Below, one piece after another: positions 35,212-42,451 of a DNA stretch of 42,451 nucleotides (its first letter is position 1; every line of letters begins with the position of its first letter). The notes under the pieces are model-generated. The model had not been told where the DNA came from. It saw only the letters and a list, made by a program, of their open reading frames with translations, and searched no databases. The position numbers and the translations under genes are program-made. Source of the DNA: Cyanobacteria bacterium QS_4_48_99 (lineage in GTDB: Bacteria; Cyanobacteriota; Cyanobacteriia; Cyanobacteriales; Rubidibacteraceae). Location of the stretch: NCBI GenBank assembly GCA_003021505.1, contig PXPT01000151.1, forward strand, positions 1-42,451, written 5' to 3'.

Positions 35212-35506
35212 GAGGACTTGCCTTATTTTGCTGGTTCAGCGGATATAGTAATCGTAGACCACACGTGAACGGAGCTAGCCTGTTGGGCAAAACTTTAGGA
35301 TTCCCTCGAAATGGGGGTCAAGGCTTTTAAGTATAAGCGCACTTATCCGTTCACGATTCATGTGGTTTTGCTATAGTGTTAACCATATGGGTTTCTCCAT
35401 AATAATTGATGTAGATGCCAGTGGCGAGATTTGCGCCATTACGCTCGAGCATGCCAGTCGCCGGACGGATATGCCCCACTTTTCCTTCGAGCAGGTTTCG
35501 GCATAA
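35212..35506 (+). pseudogene. DUF2283-like gene split by MITE B
   Basis: Joining the DNA on both sides of MITE B (with one TA) gives one frame, LPYFAGSADSVNHMGFSI then IDVDASGEICAITLEHAS, ending QVSA and a stop at 35506. The VDxDxxGEIxxIxLExAS pattern is that of DUF2283, small proteins often found in two-gene toxin-antitoxin-like pairs. The N-terminal part is missing because the 289-bp element ends at 35209. A start inside (ATG 35387) would give only 39 residues. It is non-functional. Confidence 0.65.
35246..35373. mobile_element. 128-bp MITE, copy B
   Basis: It begins TAGTAATCGTAGACCACACG and ends TGTGGTTTTGCTA, and is flanked by TA at 35244-35245 and 35374-35375. It has the same length and layout as copies A and C, with inner CGTGAACG and CGTTCACG. 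Confidence 0.9.
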
Positions 35507-35539
35507 AGCAAGAATCTCCCGCTTTTAGGATAGAGGACA

Positions 35540-35872
35540 TCAAGACGGCTCCTCGCCATCAAGCTCGCTCAACCCTTTAAGCCGCACGGCCGGACGGTCT
35601 GGAAATTCAACCACTAAATGAGGGCTGCCGCCAAGCCCTCGGATGTAAGACTGCAGCGTCGAAAGGAGCAGATCGCTACGTTGCTCCAAGCGAGACACGC
35701 TCTCCTGGTTAACCGCCAGCATGTCGGCCAAGCGCTCTTGCGTTAGCGAGCGCGCTTGCCGAAGGTCCTGCAACGTTCGTTCCTCAGCAATTAACTCGGC
35801 AGCACGGTTGGAAACCTCTGCTTGCTGCTCGGGCGGTAGCGCCTGAATCATTTCTTCGAGCGTTGTTGCCAT
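35540..35872 (-). CDS. XRE-family antitoxin (HigA-like)
   Basis: The start is ATG 35872 with AAAGGGGG just upstream; the frame continues upstream into toxin debris. The 110-residue product has a helix-turn-helix of the XRE type (LRQARSLTQERLADMLAVNQESVSRLEQRSDLLLSTLQSYI) in the middle and a C-terminal strand region (PHLVVEFPDRPAVRLKGL). Such proteins bind their own promoter and neutralise a RelE/HigB mRNA interferase. The partner toxin is only a fragment here (35873-36010), so this is an orphan antitoxin, perhaps acting on toxins encoded elsewhere. Confidence 0.85.
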   Translation of the reverse strand: MATTLEEMIQALPPEQQAEVSNRAAELIAEERTLQDLRQARSLTQERLADMLAVNQESVSRLEQRSDLLLSTLQSYIRGLGGSPHLVVEFPDRPAVRLKGLSELDGEEPS

Positions 35873-35875
35873 TAG

Positions 35876-36010
35876 TCCCCCTTTGAGTACACCTGACTGG
35901 CCACCCGCCGCCAACAATACAGCTTGCCGTTGCGGATGGAAGGCAAACGCAACGCGCCACTCGCTATCGGCTTTAAAAGCCTCGTGGAAAAGCACCGTCC
36001 AGGCTATACC
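35876..36010 (-). pseudogene. Fragment of RelE/HigB-type toxin
   Basis: A stretch HEAFKADSEWRVAFAFHPQR then QAVLLAAGGQSG matches the central strands of RelE/HigB toxins (…RIAFAFDPxRQAVLLVAGDKSG…, as I recall the family). Both the N-terminal part and the C-terminal catalytic part are missing, and the fragment runs in frame into the antitoxin. The toxin is therefore dead. Confidence 0.7.
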
Positions 36011-36025
36011 TGGATTATAAACCTA

Positions 36026-36039
36026 AAGTCATATGACTT
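36026..36039. promoter_or_regulatory. Perfect 14-bp palindrome, possible antitoxin operator
   Basis: AAGTCATATGACTT lies upstream of the toxin fragment and antitoxin on their 5' side. Palindromes of this size are typical autoregulatory operators of XRE antitoxins. A nearby TATAAT (minus strand reads GGTTTATAATCC) could be the -10. Confidence 0.5.
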
Positions 36040-36114
36040 CAAGTGCATAAAACGGCCAAGACAGCAAACTAGGGCGCGTTCGCCAAGGCGGTAGAGCGGC
36101 CTAAAGTGGGCCGC

Positions 36115-36264
36115 ATGAGCGAATTTGACCTGGCCGATCCCAACAATCGATCCGGACTCGGCCAACGACAGGCTTGCGGTTACCTAGGGCGGCGCGATCG
36201 CGAGCGGGCGGAGCAACTGGCTGAACGGTTGCGTGCGAAGGGCATGGATCCGGATGCGGAGTAA
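36115..36264 (+). CDS. Small charged ORF (49 aa)
   Basis: ATG 36115 to TAA 36264 encodes MSEFDLADPNNRSGLGQRQACG and then an Arg/Glu-rich helix (RRDRERAEQLAERLRAKGMDP). There is no strong ribosome binding site. It contains a HIP1 site in frame. It is not recognised, and may be a small regulatory protein or spurious. Confidence 0.4.
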   Translation: MSEFDLADPNNRSGLGQRQACGYLGRRDRERAEQLAERLRAKGMDPDAE

Positions 36265-36368
36265 GGGACGGACGCCTTTGCCCCTGGGTAGCCGGTTCCG
36301 GAAGCAGGCGGGCGCGGGCTGCGAGTGGGGCAGTTGGGCAGTGGACTCCCCCGAGCGGCTGCGTGGGG

Positions 36369-36397
36369 TTGACGGCTGGGGAGGGCGCTGCTACCAT
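36369..36397 (+). promoter_or_regulatory. Candidate promoter for the ABC exporter
   Basis: TTGACG (36369-36374) and TACCAT (36392-36397) are separated by exactly 17 bp, 65 bp upstream of the exporter start. Confidence 0.45.
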
Positions 36398-36461
36398 CTT
36401 GCTTGTTATGTGCCTATGTGCCCGCTGGCATGCAGCGGGATAGCTAGTGTGAGGCCGCTCC

Positions 36462-38255
36462 ATGCCCAAGGTGCTGCGCAAGCTGCTGGATTTGCTCACG
36501 CGGCGCGAGCGCTGGCAGCTGCTGGGCTTGCTGGGGCTGCTGCTGGTGGGCGGCGGCCTGGAAACGCTGGGCGTGGGCGTGGTGTTTTCGTTTGTCTCGG
36601 CGCTGGATGACCCGGAGCTGGTACAGCAGCAGCCGCTGTTGCGCGGGCTCTACGCGGCGTTGGGCGAGCCGGCGCTGGCGACGTTTTGGCTTGGGTTGGG
36701 CGTGGCACTCATGGCGGTGTATGCGGGCAAAAACGCCTACCTGGCGGGCATGTACTACCTGCAGTACCGCTTTATTTGGAACAAACAGGTAACGCTCTCA
36801 GACCGGTTGTTCCGCCAGTACCTGTACGCGCCCTATACGTTCCACCTGCAGCGCAATACGGCGCAGCTGCTGCGCAATGTCACCAATGAAATTCAGCAGT
36901 TGTTTCTGCAGGTGCTGACGCCGGTCGCCATGCTGCTCACCGAGTTAGTGGTGGCTGGGTGCCTGGTTGGCTTTTTGATTGTCATGGAGCCGGTGGCTTC
37001 GCTAGCAGCCACGGGCGTGCTGGTAGCGGCTATGGGGGCATTCTACGCAATTTTCCGCCGCTGGATAGGGGGCTTGGGGCAGCAGTGCCAGTACCACAAC
37101 GGGCAGCTCTTTCAGCAGGTCAACCAGGGGCTGGGCGGCATTAAAGAAGCCAAGGTGCTGCGGCGGGGACCGTTCTTTGTCCAGCAGCACCGCTACCATC
37201 GGCGCGCGTTCGCGCGCGCGTGGCGTTTTAACCAAACGCTACAGCAGATGCCGCGCCTGTATGTGGAGACGGTGGCAGTAGTAGGGCTATTGACGATTGC
37301 AGTAGCCCTGCTGTGGCAAGGGCGCTCGGCAGCGGCGGTCATTCCCACGCTGTCGCTTTTTGCGGCGGCGGCGTTCCGGCTAATGCCCTCGCTCAACCGC
37401 ATTATCGGCTCGCTTAATAAGATTCGGTTTGGGACGCGCGCGCTGGATTTGGTCCACCACGAGTTGGTGGCAGGCGAGGTGCCCACCGAGCGTGCCAGCG
37501 GTGGCGACCGGGCTGTCCCGGCGTTGCAGCAGCAGCTAGCGCTGCGTGGTGTGAGCTACCGCTACCCCAATGCGGCGGCGGAGGCGCTGCAAGATGTTTC
37601 GCTAACGGTGCCCAAGGGCCACTCGGTGGGGTTTGTGGGCAGTACGGGGGCGGGCAAGACAACGCTGGTGGATGTGCTGTTGGGGCTGCTGGCACCCACG
37701 CAGGGGCAGGTATTGGTGGATGGCGCTGACATCCAGGGGGATTTGGCGGGGTGGCAGCGCCAGATGGGCTACATTCCGCAGCAAATTTATTTGTGCGATG
37801 ACACCCTGCGGGGCAACATTGCCTTTGGCGTGCCGGAGGCCCAAATAGAGGAGGCTAACGTACGGGCCGCGGTACGGGCAGCGCAGTTGGAGGCATTGGT
37901 GAGCGAGCTGCCCAACGGGCTAGATACGGTCGTGGGCGAGCGGGGCGTGCGCCTCTCGGGCGGGCAGCGGCAGCGGGTGGGCATTGCCCGGGCGCTCTAC
38001 CATAACCCGCAGGTGCTGGTGATGGATGAGGCGACGGCGGCGCTGGATAATGAGACGGAAGCGGGCGTTATGGCAGCGGTGGAGCAGTTGAGCGGCGAGA
38101 AGACGCTCATTATTATTGCTCACCGGTTTAACACTATTGAAAACTGCGATCAGCTCTTCTACTTAGAAGGTGGCAAACTAGAAAACGAGAATCTGTCTGC
38201 AGAATCATCAATAAACAACAAGAGAGCCTCACAAACAGCACAAGGAACCACTTAA
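36462..38255 (+). CDS. ABC exporter with fused membrane and ATPase domains (glycan/lipid type)
   Basis: The 597 residues form a half-transporter: six hydrophobic helices in the first 320 residues, then the ATPase with Walker A GSTGAGKT (393-400), PQQ Q-loop (439-441), LSGGQ signature (498-502), Walker B VLVMDEA (518-524) and the H-loop His554. It works as a dimer. The domain order and helix lengths resemble MsbA/PglK-like flippases, which fits export of a glycolipid or glycan precursor given the sulfotransferase and glycosyltransferase nearby. GAGG precedes the start. Most of the gene is very GC-rich with long GCG/CTG codon runs, but the last 50 codons (after about 38105) are AT-rich and end in an unusual Asn/Ser/Gln-rich tail. 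Confidence 0.9.
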   Translation: MPKVLRKLLDLLTRRERWQLLGLLGLLLVGGGLETLGVGVVFSFVSALDDPELVQQQPLLRGLYAALGEPALATFWLGLGVALMAVYAGKNAYLAGMYYLQYRFIWNKQVTLSDRLFRQYLYAPYTFHLQRNTAQLLRNVTNEIQQLFLQVLTPVAMLLTELVVAGCLVGFLIVMEPVASLAATGVLVAAMGAFYAIFRRWIGGLGQQCQYHNGQLFQQVNQGLGGIKEAKVLRRGPFFVQQHRYHRRAFARAWRFNQTLQQMPRLYVETVAVVGLLTIAVALLWQGRSAAAVIPTLSLFAAAAFRLMPSLNRIIGSLNKIRFGTRALDLVHHELVAGEVPTERASGGDRAVPALQQQLALRGVSYRYPNAAAEALQDVSLTVPKGHSVGFVGSTGAGKTTLVDVLLGLLAPTQGQVLVDGADIQGDLAGWQRQMGYIPQQIYLCDDTLRGNIAFGVPEAQIEEANVRAAVRAAQLEALVSELPNGLDTVVGERGVRLSGGQRQRVGIARALYHNPQVLVMDEATAALDNETEAGVMAAVEQLSGEKTLIIIAHRFNTIENCDQLFYLEGGKLENENLSAESSINNKRASQTAQGTT

Positions 38256-38289
38256 ATCTAGATTGCAATTGACAAAAATTAAGTTCTCC

Positions 38290-39120
38290 ATGCAAAGCAT
38301 ACTAGTAAAAAAAAGTCTGCGGTCAAGCGAAAAGTTTAGGGGGTTACTTAATTACCCTAAATGGCTCCTAAACAAGGACAAGTATGAATCTGTATTTTTT
38401 TATACTTTCCATAAGTGCGCAAGCAGCTTATTCTCCGGATATGTGCTGCGAAATATTGAAGGACTCCGCAATATAGACTACGCATCTAGGTTATATCAAG
38501 GAAGAGAGCCAAAAACTATCAAGTTTGAGAAGTATGGCTATATTTATGGCCCCATCAGATTGTCAGCAGATCCCAGCTCAATAGTTTACCAACAACTAGT
38601 ACAGCCTCTATTAGATAAAGATCTTATGAAAGATAAAAAGATAATTTTCATGATAAGAGATCCGCGTGATATTTTAGTTTCTAAATATTATTCGGATGGC
38701 TTTTCACACGGACTAAGTCCTTCTTGGGAAAATCGTCAACGTCAATTAAACAGAAGAGAAAAAGTCAAGAATATGACCGTTGATGAATATGTTTTGGAGC
38801 TAGCCCAAAATATAAAATGGGGGTTCGATAAAATGCATGAGCTATATCAGTCGTGTCCCAAAAATAAAATCTTAAAATATGAAGATATGATATACAGGTG
38901 GAATCTTTTTGCAGAAGATTTTACTGAGGTGGTGTCTGTCAAGAAAAAAATATTGACACAAATTTATAATAAATCGCGCCCTTCCAAATCTGACAATAAG
39001 TGGTCACATTTAAGATCGGGAATAGCGAGAGATTTCGAGAGAAAACTAAAGAAAGATACAGTTAGATACTTAAACGAATATCTAAAACCTGTTTTAGAAA
39101 CTTTTGATTATGACGTGTAA
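38290..39120 (+). CDS. Sulfotransferase-family protein
   Basis: The start taken is ATG 38290; the frame also opens with TTG at 38263. The 276-residue protein has the PAPS-binding loop YTFHKCASSLFSGYVL (the KxxSS type) near the N-terminus and the 3'-phosphate motif IRDPRDILVSKYYS in the middle. SHLRSGIARDFERKL near the end matches the last conserved block. It should move sulfate from PAPS to a sugar or lipid. The gene is strikingly AT-rich compared with the exporter that ends 34 bp upstream, so the two were probably acquired separately, although their pairing suggests a joint role in surface glycan modification. Confidence 0.85.
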   Translation: MQSILVKKSLRSSEKFRGLLNYPKWLLNKDKYESVFFYTFHKCASSLFSGYVLRNIEGLRNIDYASRLYQGREPKTIKFEKYGYIYGPIRLSADPSSIVYQQLVQPLLDKDLMKDKKIIFMIRDPRDILVSKYYSDGFSHGLSPSWENRQRQLNRREKVKNMTVDEYVLELAQNIKWGFDKMHELYQSCPKNKILKYEDMIYRWNLFAEDFTEVVSVKKKILTQIYNKSRPSKSDNKWSHLRSGIARDFERKLKKDTVRYLNEYLKPVLETFDYDV

Positions 39121-39153
39121 GAAGCAATTTAAAGCTTCTTATTGTAAATAAGA

Positions 39154-39281
39154 TAGCAATCGTAGACCATGCGTGAACGGAGCTAACCTGCTGGATGCGA
39201 CTCTAAGAAACGCCCAAAATGGCCGTTAAGGCTCTTAGACATGAGCGCGCCCTGATGTTTACGATTCAACTAGTTTTACTA
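39154..39281. mobile_element. 128-bp MITE, copy C
   Basis: It begins TAGCAATCGTAGACCATGCG and ends CTAGTTTTACTA, again exactly 128 bp. The dinucleotide on both sides is GA (39152-39153 and 39282-39283) instead of TA, so either the target was GA or both copies changed. It lies just after the sulfotransferase stop. Confidence 0.88.
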
Positions 39282-39328
39282 GATTTTCCAGTAATAATGA
39301 TACTCACAAAAACTGTTCTGAAAGACTA

Positions 39329-39391
39329 ATGATGTACTCAAAGATTTTAAAGCAGAAACTTTTTAACAGTGCAAACCTATTAAATTTCAAA
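39329..39391 (+). pseudogene. 5' stub of an AT-rich gene cut by an insertion sequence
   Basis: GAAAGACTAATGATG starts an AT-rich frame, MMYSKILKQKLFNSANLLNF, in the style of the sulfotransferase gene. Near 39392 the composition switches abruptly to the GC-rich transposase. This looks like the first 21 codons of a third cassette gene. The identity cannot be told. Confidence 0.35.
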
Positions 39392-40449
39392 ACCGAGCCC
39401 ACCCATCGCCGTCAAGCCGTCATGCTCATCCAGCAAGCTCAGGCCGATGGAGCTTCGTTGCACTCGGCTTGTGCCGAGCTAGGGCTCACCCGGCGGACCT
39501 ACACCGCTGGTGTGCCCAGGGCAGTGTCGCCGTGGATGGCCGACCGGGGGCCATCCGTCCCACCCCACGCAACAAGCTCTCGCCAGCCCAGCGCCAGCAG
39601 CTGCTGGACACAGCCCACCAGCCCGCCTTTGCCAGCCAACTGCCAGGCCAAATCGTGCCGGGTCTGGCGGACGACCAGGGCGTCTATCTAGCCTCAGAGT
39701 CAACCTTCTACCGCGTCTTGCGCGCTGCCGGGCAACAACACCACCGCGGCCGGTCGAGCCCCCCTGTCCGCCCTGCAGCGCCGGCAACCCATGTGGCCGA
39801 GGCAGCCAACCAGGTCTGGGTGTGGGACATCTCGTGGCTGCCGAGCTGCGTGCGCGGGCAGTTCTTCTATCTCTACCTGGTCCTCGACCTCTACAGCCGC
39901 AAGATCGTTGCTGCTGAGGTGTTCGAGGCGGAAAGTGGGCGTTGGGCTAGCGAGCTCATCCACCGTGCCGTGCTGCGAGAGGGCTGTATTAACGCCCCGC
40001 CCGTGCTGCATGCCGACAATGGCGTCCCCATGAAAGGCCGAACCCTGCAGGCAACGCTTGACTGGCTGGGCATCGAGCTCTCCTTCTCGCGGCCGCGCAC
40101 CTGTAACGACAATGCCTACGCTGAGGCCACCTTCCGCACGCTCAAGTACCGACCTCACTGGCCGGTCCATGGCTTCGACTGCCTCCAAGCAGCCCGCGAG
40201 TGGGTGGAATCGTTCCTGAGTTGGTACAACCAGTTGCACCGGCACAGCGGGCTCCGGTACGTGACCCCACAGCAGCGCCATGCTGGTGAAGACCGGGCCA
40301 TCCTTGAGGCCCGCAGCCAGCTCTATCGGCGGGCTAGGGACCAACACCCCGAGCGTTGGTCTGGTCCCATCCGGGACTGGTCTCCTATCGGGCCCGTCAC
40401 GCTGAATTCGACTGGAAGGGCACCAGCTCAAGTATTACAGAGCTCATGA
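39392..40449 (+). pseudogene. IS3-type transposase (OrfB-like), one frameshift
   Basis: The N-terminal helix-turn-helix part (HRRQAVMLIQQAQADGASLH then CAELGLTRRTYT) is in one frame, and the DDE catalytic part (39505-40449) in another. The loss of one base near 39504 (expected TYTRWCAQG) accounts for it. The catalytic acids are present: Asp in VWVWDISW, Asp in LHADNG and Glu in NDNAYAEATF. LHRHSGLRYVTPQQRH is the usual C-terminal motif. Repair by ribosomal slippage cannot be excluded, since IS3 elements use frameshifting, but the site is not a typical A-run. No clear terminal repeats were found. Confidence 0.8.
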
Positions 40450-40614
40450 GCCGATGTGACAACTTCCTTGACAGACACCGCAGTCGTGCATTGCCAAGAT
40501 GGATAACCGGCTCCCGATCCGCGACTGTAGTACTAACTCCATCCTCAGAGCTTGAACCGCAACCCCTATTTTAACTACTTATCGCATGGATTAATAATAA
40601 TGGGTTAACGATTA
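40450..40614. other. Spacer after the IS3-type transposase
   Basis: No gene is recognised here. It presumably contains the right end of the insertion sequence and the 3' flank of the convergent glycosyltransferase. Confidence 0.5.
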
Positions 40615-41861
40615 TTAGCTGCAAGCAGTGGCTTGGCGATATACTTCCAAGTGCTGACTTGCTACAGTTTCTGGATGCCAAAGTGTATTGGCACGCTGGC
40701 GTGCTGCTTTCCCCAAAGATGCGAAACGTTCGGGGGTGCCTAGTATCCAATCAATACCAGCTGCCAAATCCGTGGTAGAGAATGGCTCAGCTAGGTAGCC
40801 CGTTTGATAGTGAACGACAATATCCTTCAATCTTGAAGCATTAAAGGCCACAACTGGAGTGCCGCAGGCTTGAGCTTCGGAAGCTGTTTGTCCAAAAGCT
40901 TCGCGTCTGGAAGGAACTACCATAACGTCAGCTGCATTGTAGAGCCGTGCCAAGTTGGCCTTATCATAGAGTGGACCAATTGAATGGACGGCTGGCGCAT
41001 TTCCCTGCAAGGAATCCGTTGGCCTATCCTGACCGAATACAACAACCAACGTGTTCTGTAAAACGGAACGGCTTTCCCGTATAGCTGCAGTCAATAGGTC
41101 AATCCCTTTAACCCAATCACCTGCACTTCGAGCTCGACCGAATAAAATTATCCGCTTGTTTTGGGGCAACCCGAAAGTATCGCGTGCGACTTCTTTTGAA
41201 AGAGGTTTAAAGGTTTGCAAATCCAGAGCATGCGGAATGATATGGATGTCCCAATTGGCCATGAGCGCGCTCTGGCAAGCACAATTAGCTAGCCAACTCG
41301 ACGGGCATATAATGTGACCTCTCTTCCAAGCGCGTCGCTTGCGTTGCCACGTCCAGTGATCGATGTCCAGACCGCGCAACTCCTGAGGCTTATTGCTACG
41401 TGTATATCCTTCCTGCCAGCGGCAGTCTTGGTCAAATGGTGTGTAATGTTCGGTACCGCAAAATCCCCACATATCATGAAGGGTCATTACAGTGGGTTTA
41501 CGCAGCCGCGCAACGTCCTCTATAGAGAGGGTCTCATTGCCAATCCAATGCAGATGTACGAGGTCAGCACTACTACGATTTGCCAGGCGTGAAAGCCGAG
41601 ATGGGAGCCAGTTGGCCGAAGCCAGTGCCATCCTATTTTGCTTCTGTAATTTGAAGATCTGCTTCCCCAAGTAGGACCGCAATTTACTTTGAAATACGTT
41701 GAACTTAGCTTGGGGAACGCTTACGTCTTGGCTATTCGAGAGCTGCCTACGTACTAGCATATCGATATCGACACCGCTATAGCCCAAAGCAGCCGCCAGC
41801 CGCTGCATAGCATGTACGGCACCTCCCCTTCATTCTTGAAGGCCAAAAAAATAACTTTCAT
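40615..41861 (-). pseudogene. Family GT4 glycosyltransferase with an N-terminal frameshift
   Basis: The long frame (40615-41808) encodes 397 residues with VHLHWIGNETLS, LTLHDMWGFCGTEHY, the donor-binding part (IILFGRARSAGDWVKGIDLL) and the GT4 end motif EAFGQTASEAQACGTPVV. Its apparent start, MQRLAAALGYSG, is internal. The true start is ATG 41861 (MKVIFLAFKNE), and adding one G in the GGGG run at 41825-41828 would give the classical GGGAVHAMQRL opening of this family. As written it may produce a protein lacking the N-terminal strand and Gly-rich loop, which is probably inactive. An IS5-type end lies 20 bp upstream of the start. It probably built the glycan handled by the exporter and sulfotransferase. 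Confidence 0.8.
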
Positions 41862-41880
41862 TGCATAACTTGTCGCTTTA

Positions 41881-42357
41881 AGAGGGTGTTTTAGAAGTAG
41901 CGAAGGTCAAGCCAGTCGTTTGAGCATGAGCTGAATCATGGCCAGGTAGATGAAGGTCTCCGACGTCCGTGGAAGCTTTTCATAATCCTGGCTCAGCCGC
42001 CGGCACCGGGAAATCCAGGCCAAGGTGCGCTCCACCACCCAACGCCGGGGGACCACTCGGAAACCACGGCCTCGGGGACGCTCCAGCACCTCTAGCATGC
42101 AGTCGAACTGCTCCAGGACCCACTCGAACAGCAGGTGTCCCCCATAGGCCCGGTCGCCCCAGAGGAGCCGTAGCCGATAAAACCAACCTCGCCGGAACTG
42201 GAGCCGACGCAACAGCTGCGGTAGCCCTTGCTGGTCAGCAATATTGGCAGCGGTAACGACCACCGCCAGCAGCAGGCCCATGCTGTCCACCAGCACGTGG
42301 CGCTTGCGGCCTTTGACCCGCTTGCCACCGTCAAAGCCTCGGGCCCGGTGAGTGATC
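41881..42357 (-). mobile_element. Truncated IS5-type insertion sequence, copy 3
   Basis: One end, AGAGGGTGTTTTAGAAGT, is at 41881-41898, preceded by TTTA (a TNA target). The transposase 3' part is intact in one frame (41907-42355): GFDGGKRVKGRKRHVLVDSMGL, LLWGDRAYGG, VVERTLAWISRCRRLSQDYEK, ending KRLA. Similarity to copy 2 stops at CTCACCGG near 42357, so the N-terminal half with the first catalytic Asp is lost. The transposase is dead, but this copy gives the best C-terminal sequence of the three. Confidence 0.88.
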
Positions 42358-42451
42358 CCATTTTTCATCAATTCTGCACTTGATTGAACGTCGGGACCGC
42401 CCGGCGAATGAAGCTTCGGCTGGTCAGCGAACGAATCTCTCGGTTCGAGAG
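42358..42451. other. Right edge, unassigned
   Basis: This sequence does not match the insertion sequence. It ends in a perfect hairpin, CTCTCG-GTT-CGAGAG, at the window edge. No gene can be assigned. Confidence 0.4.

Noticed and set aside
36071-36113. tRNA-like text TTCGCCAAGGCGGTAGAGCGG
   Set aside because: It looks like a D-arm, but there is no complete cloverleaf. At most it is a relic.
36233-37695. Many long frames overlapping the ABC exporter
   Set aside because: They are shadows caused by high GC; they lack family motifs, while the exporter frame has every ABC motif.
42433-42451. T-arm-like CTCTCGGTTCGAGAG at the window end
   Set aside because: It is a simple 6-bp hairpin; the upstream 60 bp do not fold as a tRNA and the window ends there.

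Overview
The window is chromosomal DNA of a cyanobacterium. Three things point there: frequent GCGATCGC (HIP1) sites; the gene run fbp-tal-zwf-opcA together with a plant-type ferredoxin-thioredoxin reductase catalytic subunit; and several proteins of clearly cyanobacterial type (IF-3, OpcA, a DnaJ-TPR membrane protein, an intein-rich B12-dependent ribonucleotide reductase). I cannot name the species.

Layout. 1-727: remnant of an IS5-type element. 808-3902: a quinone-oxidoreductase-like gene, then a decayed pentapeptide-repeat membrane protein. 4038-7474: a probable copper/metal-response cluster (Tat-exported multicopper oxidase, small membrane protein, Met-rich secreted protein) behind a MerR-type promoter, with a second oxidoreductase divergent from it. 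7483-12530: ilvN, a hydrolase, and two IS605-type elements (one intact tnpB, one decayed tnpA/tnpB pair). 12652-20089: infC, then convergent to it the block fbp-tal-zwf-opcA-cbiA. 20447-28352: two small cyanobacterial proteins, a 1845-residue NrdJ carrying three inteins behind a candidate pair of NrdR boxes, and cysE. 28478-33774: a tiny membrane protein, ygfZ-type gene, two conserved genes, ftrC, comF and dnaJ-TPR. 33893-42451: an IS-rich accessory region with broken transposons, toxin-antitoxin debris, and a glycan-type cassette (ABC exporter, sulfotransferase, glycosyltransferase) of very uneven base composition.

How the genes fit together. Zwf, OpcA, Tal and Fbp serve the oxidative pentose phosphate route used at night. 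G6PDH in cyanobacteria is switched by thioredoxin, and ftrC, 13 kb away, makes the enzyme that reduces thioredoxin. CbiA makes a cobalamin precursor, and NrdJ is a cobalamin-dependent enzyme.

The most unusual signals are these. (1) A family of three 128-bp MITEs; removing one copy with a single TA restores the reading frame of a transposase and, in another case, of a DUF2283 gene. (2) Two inteins in nrdJ separated by only ten host residues, which include the catalytic cysteine. (3) Two copies of a GC-rich structured intergenic element sharing the same ends. (4) Three different short tandem repeats (7, 8 and 9 nt units) inside cbiA. (5) A small IS derivative with perfect 20-bp inverted repeats. 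All family calls come from reading the sequence, not from searches.
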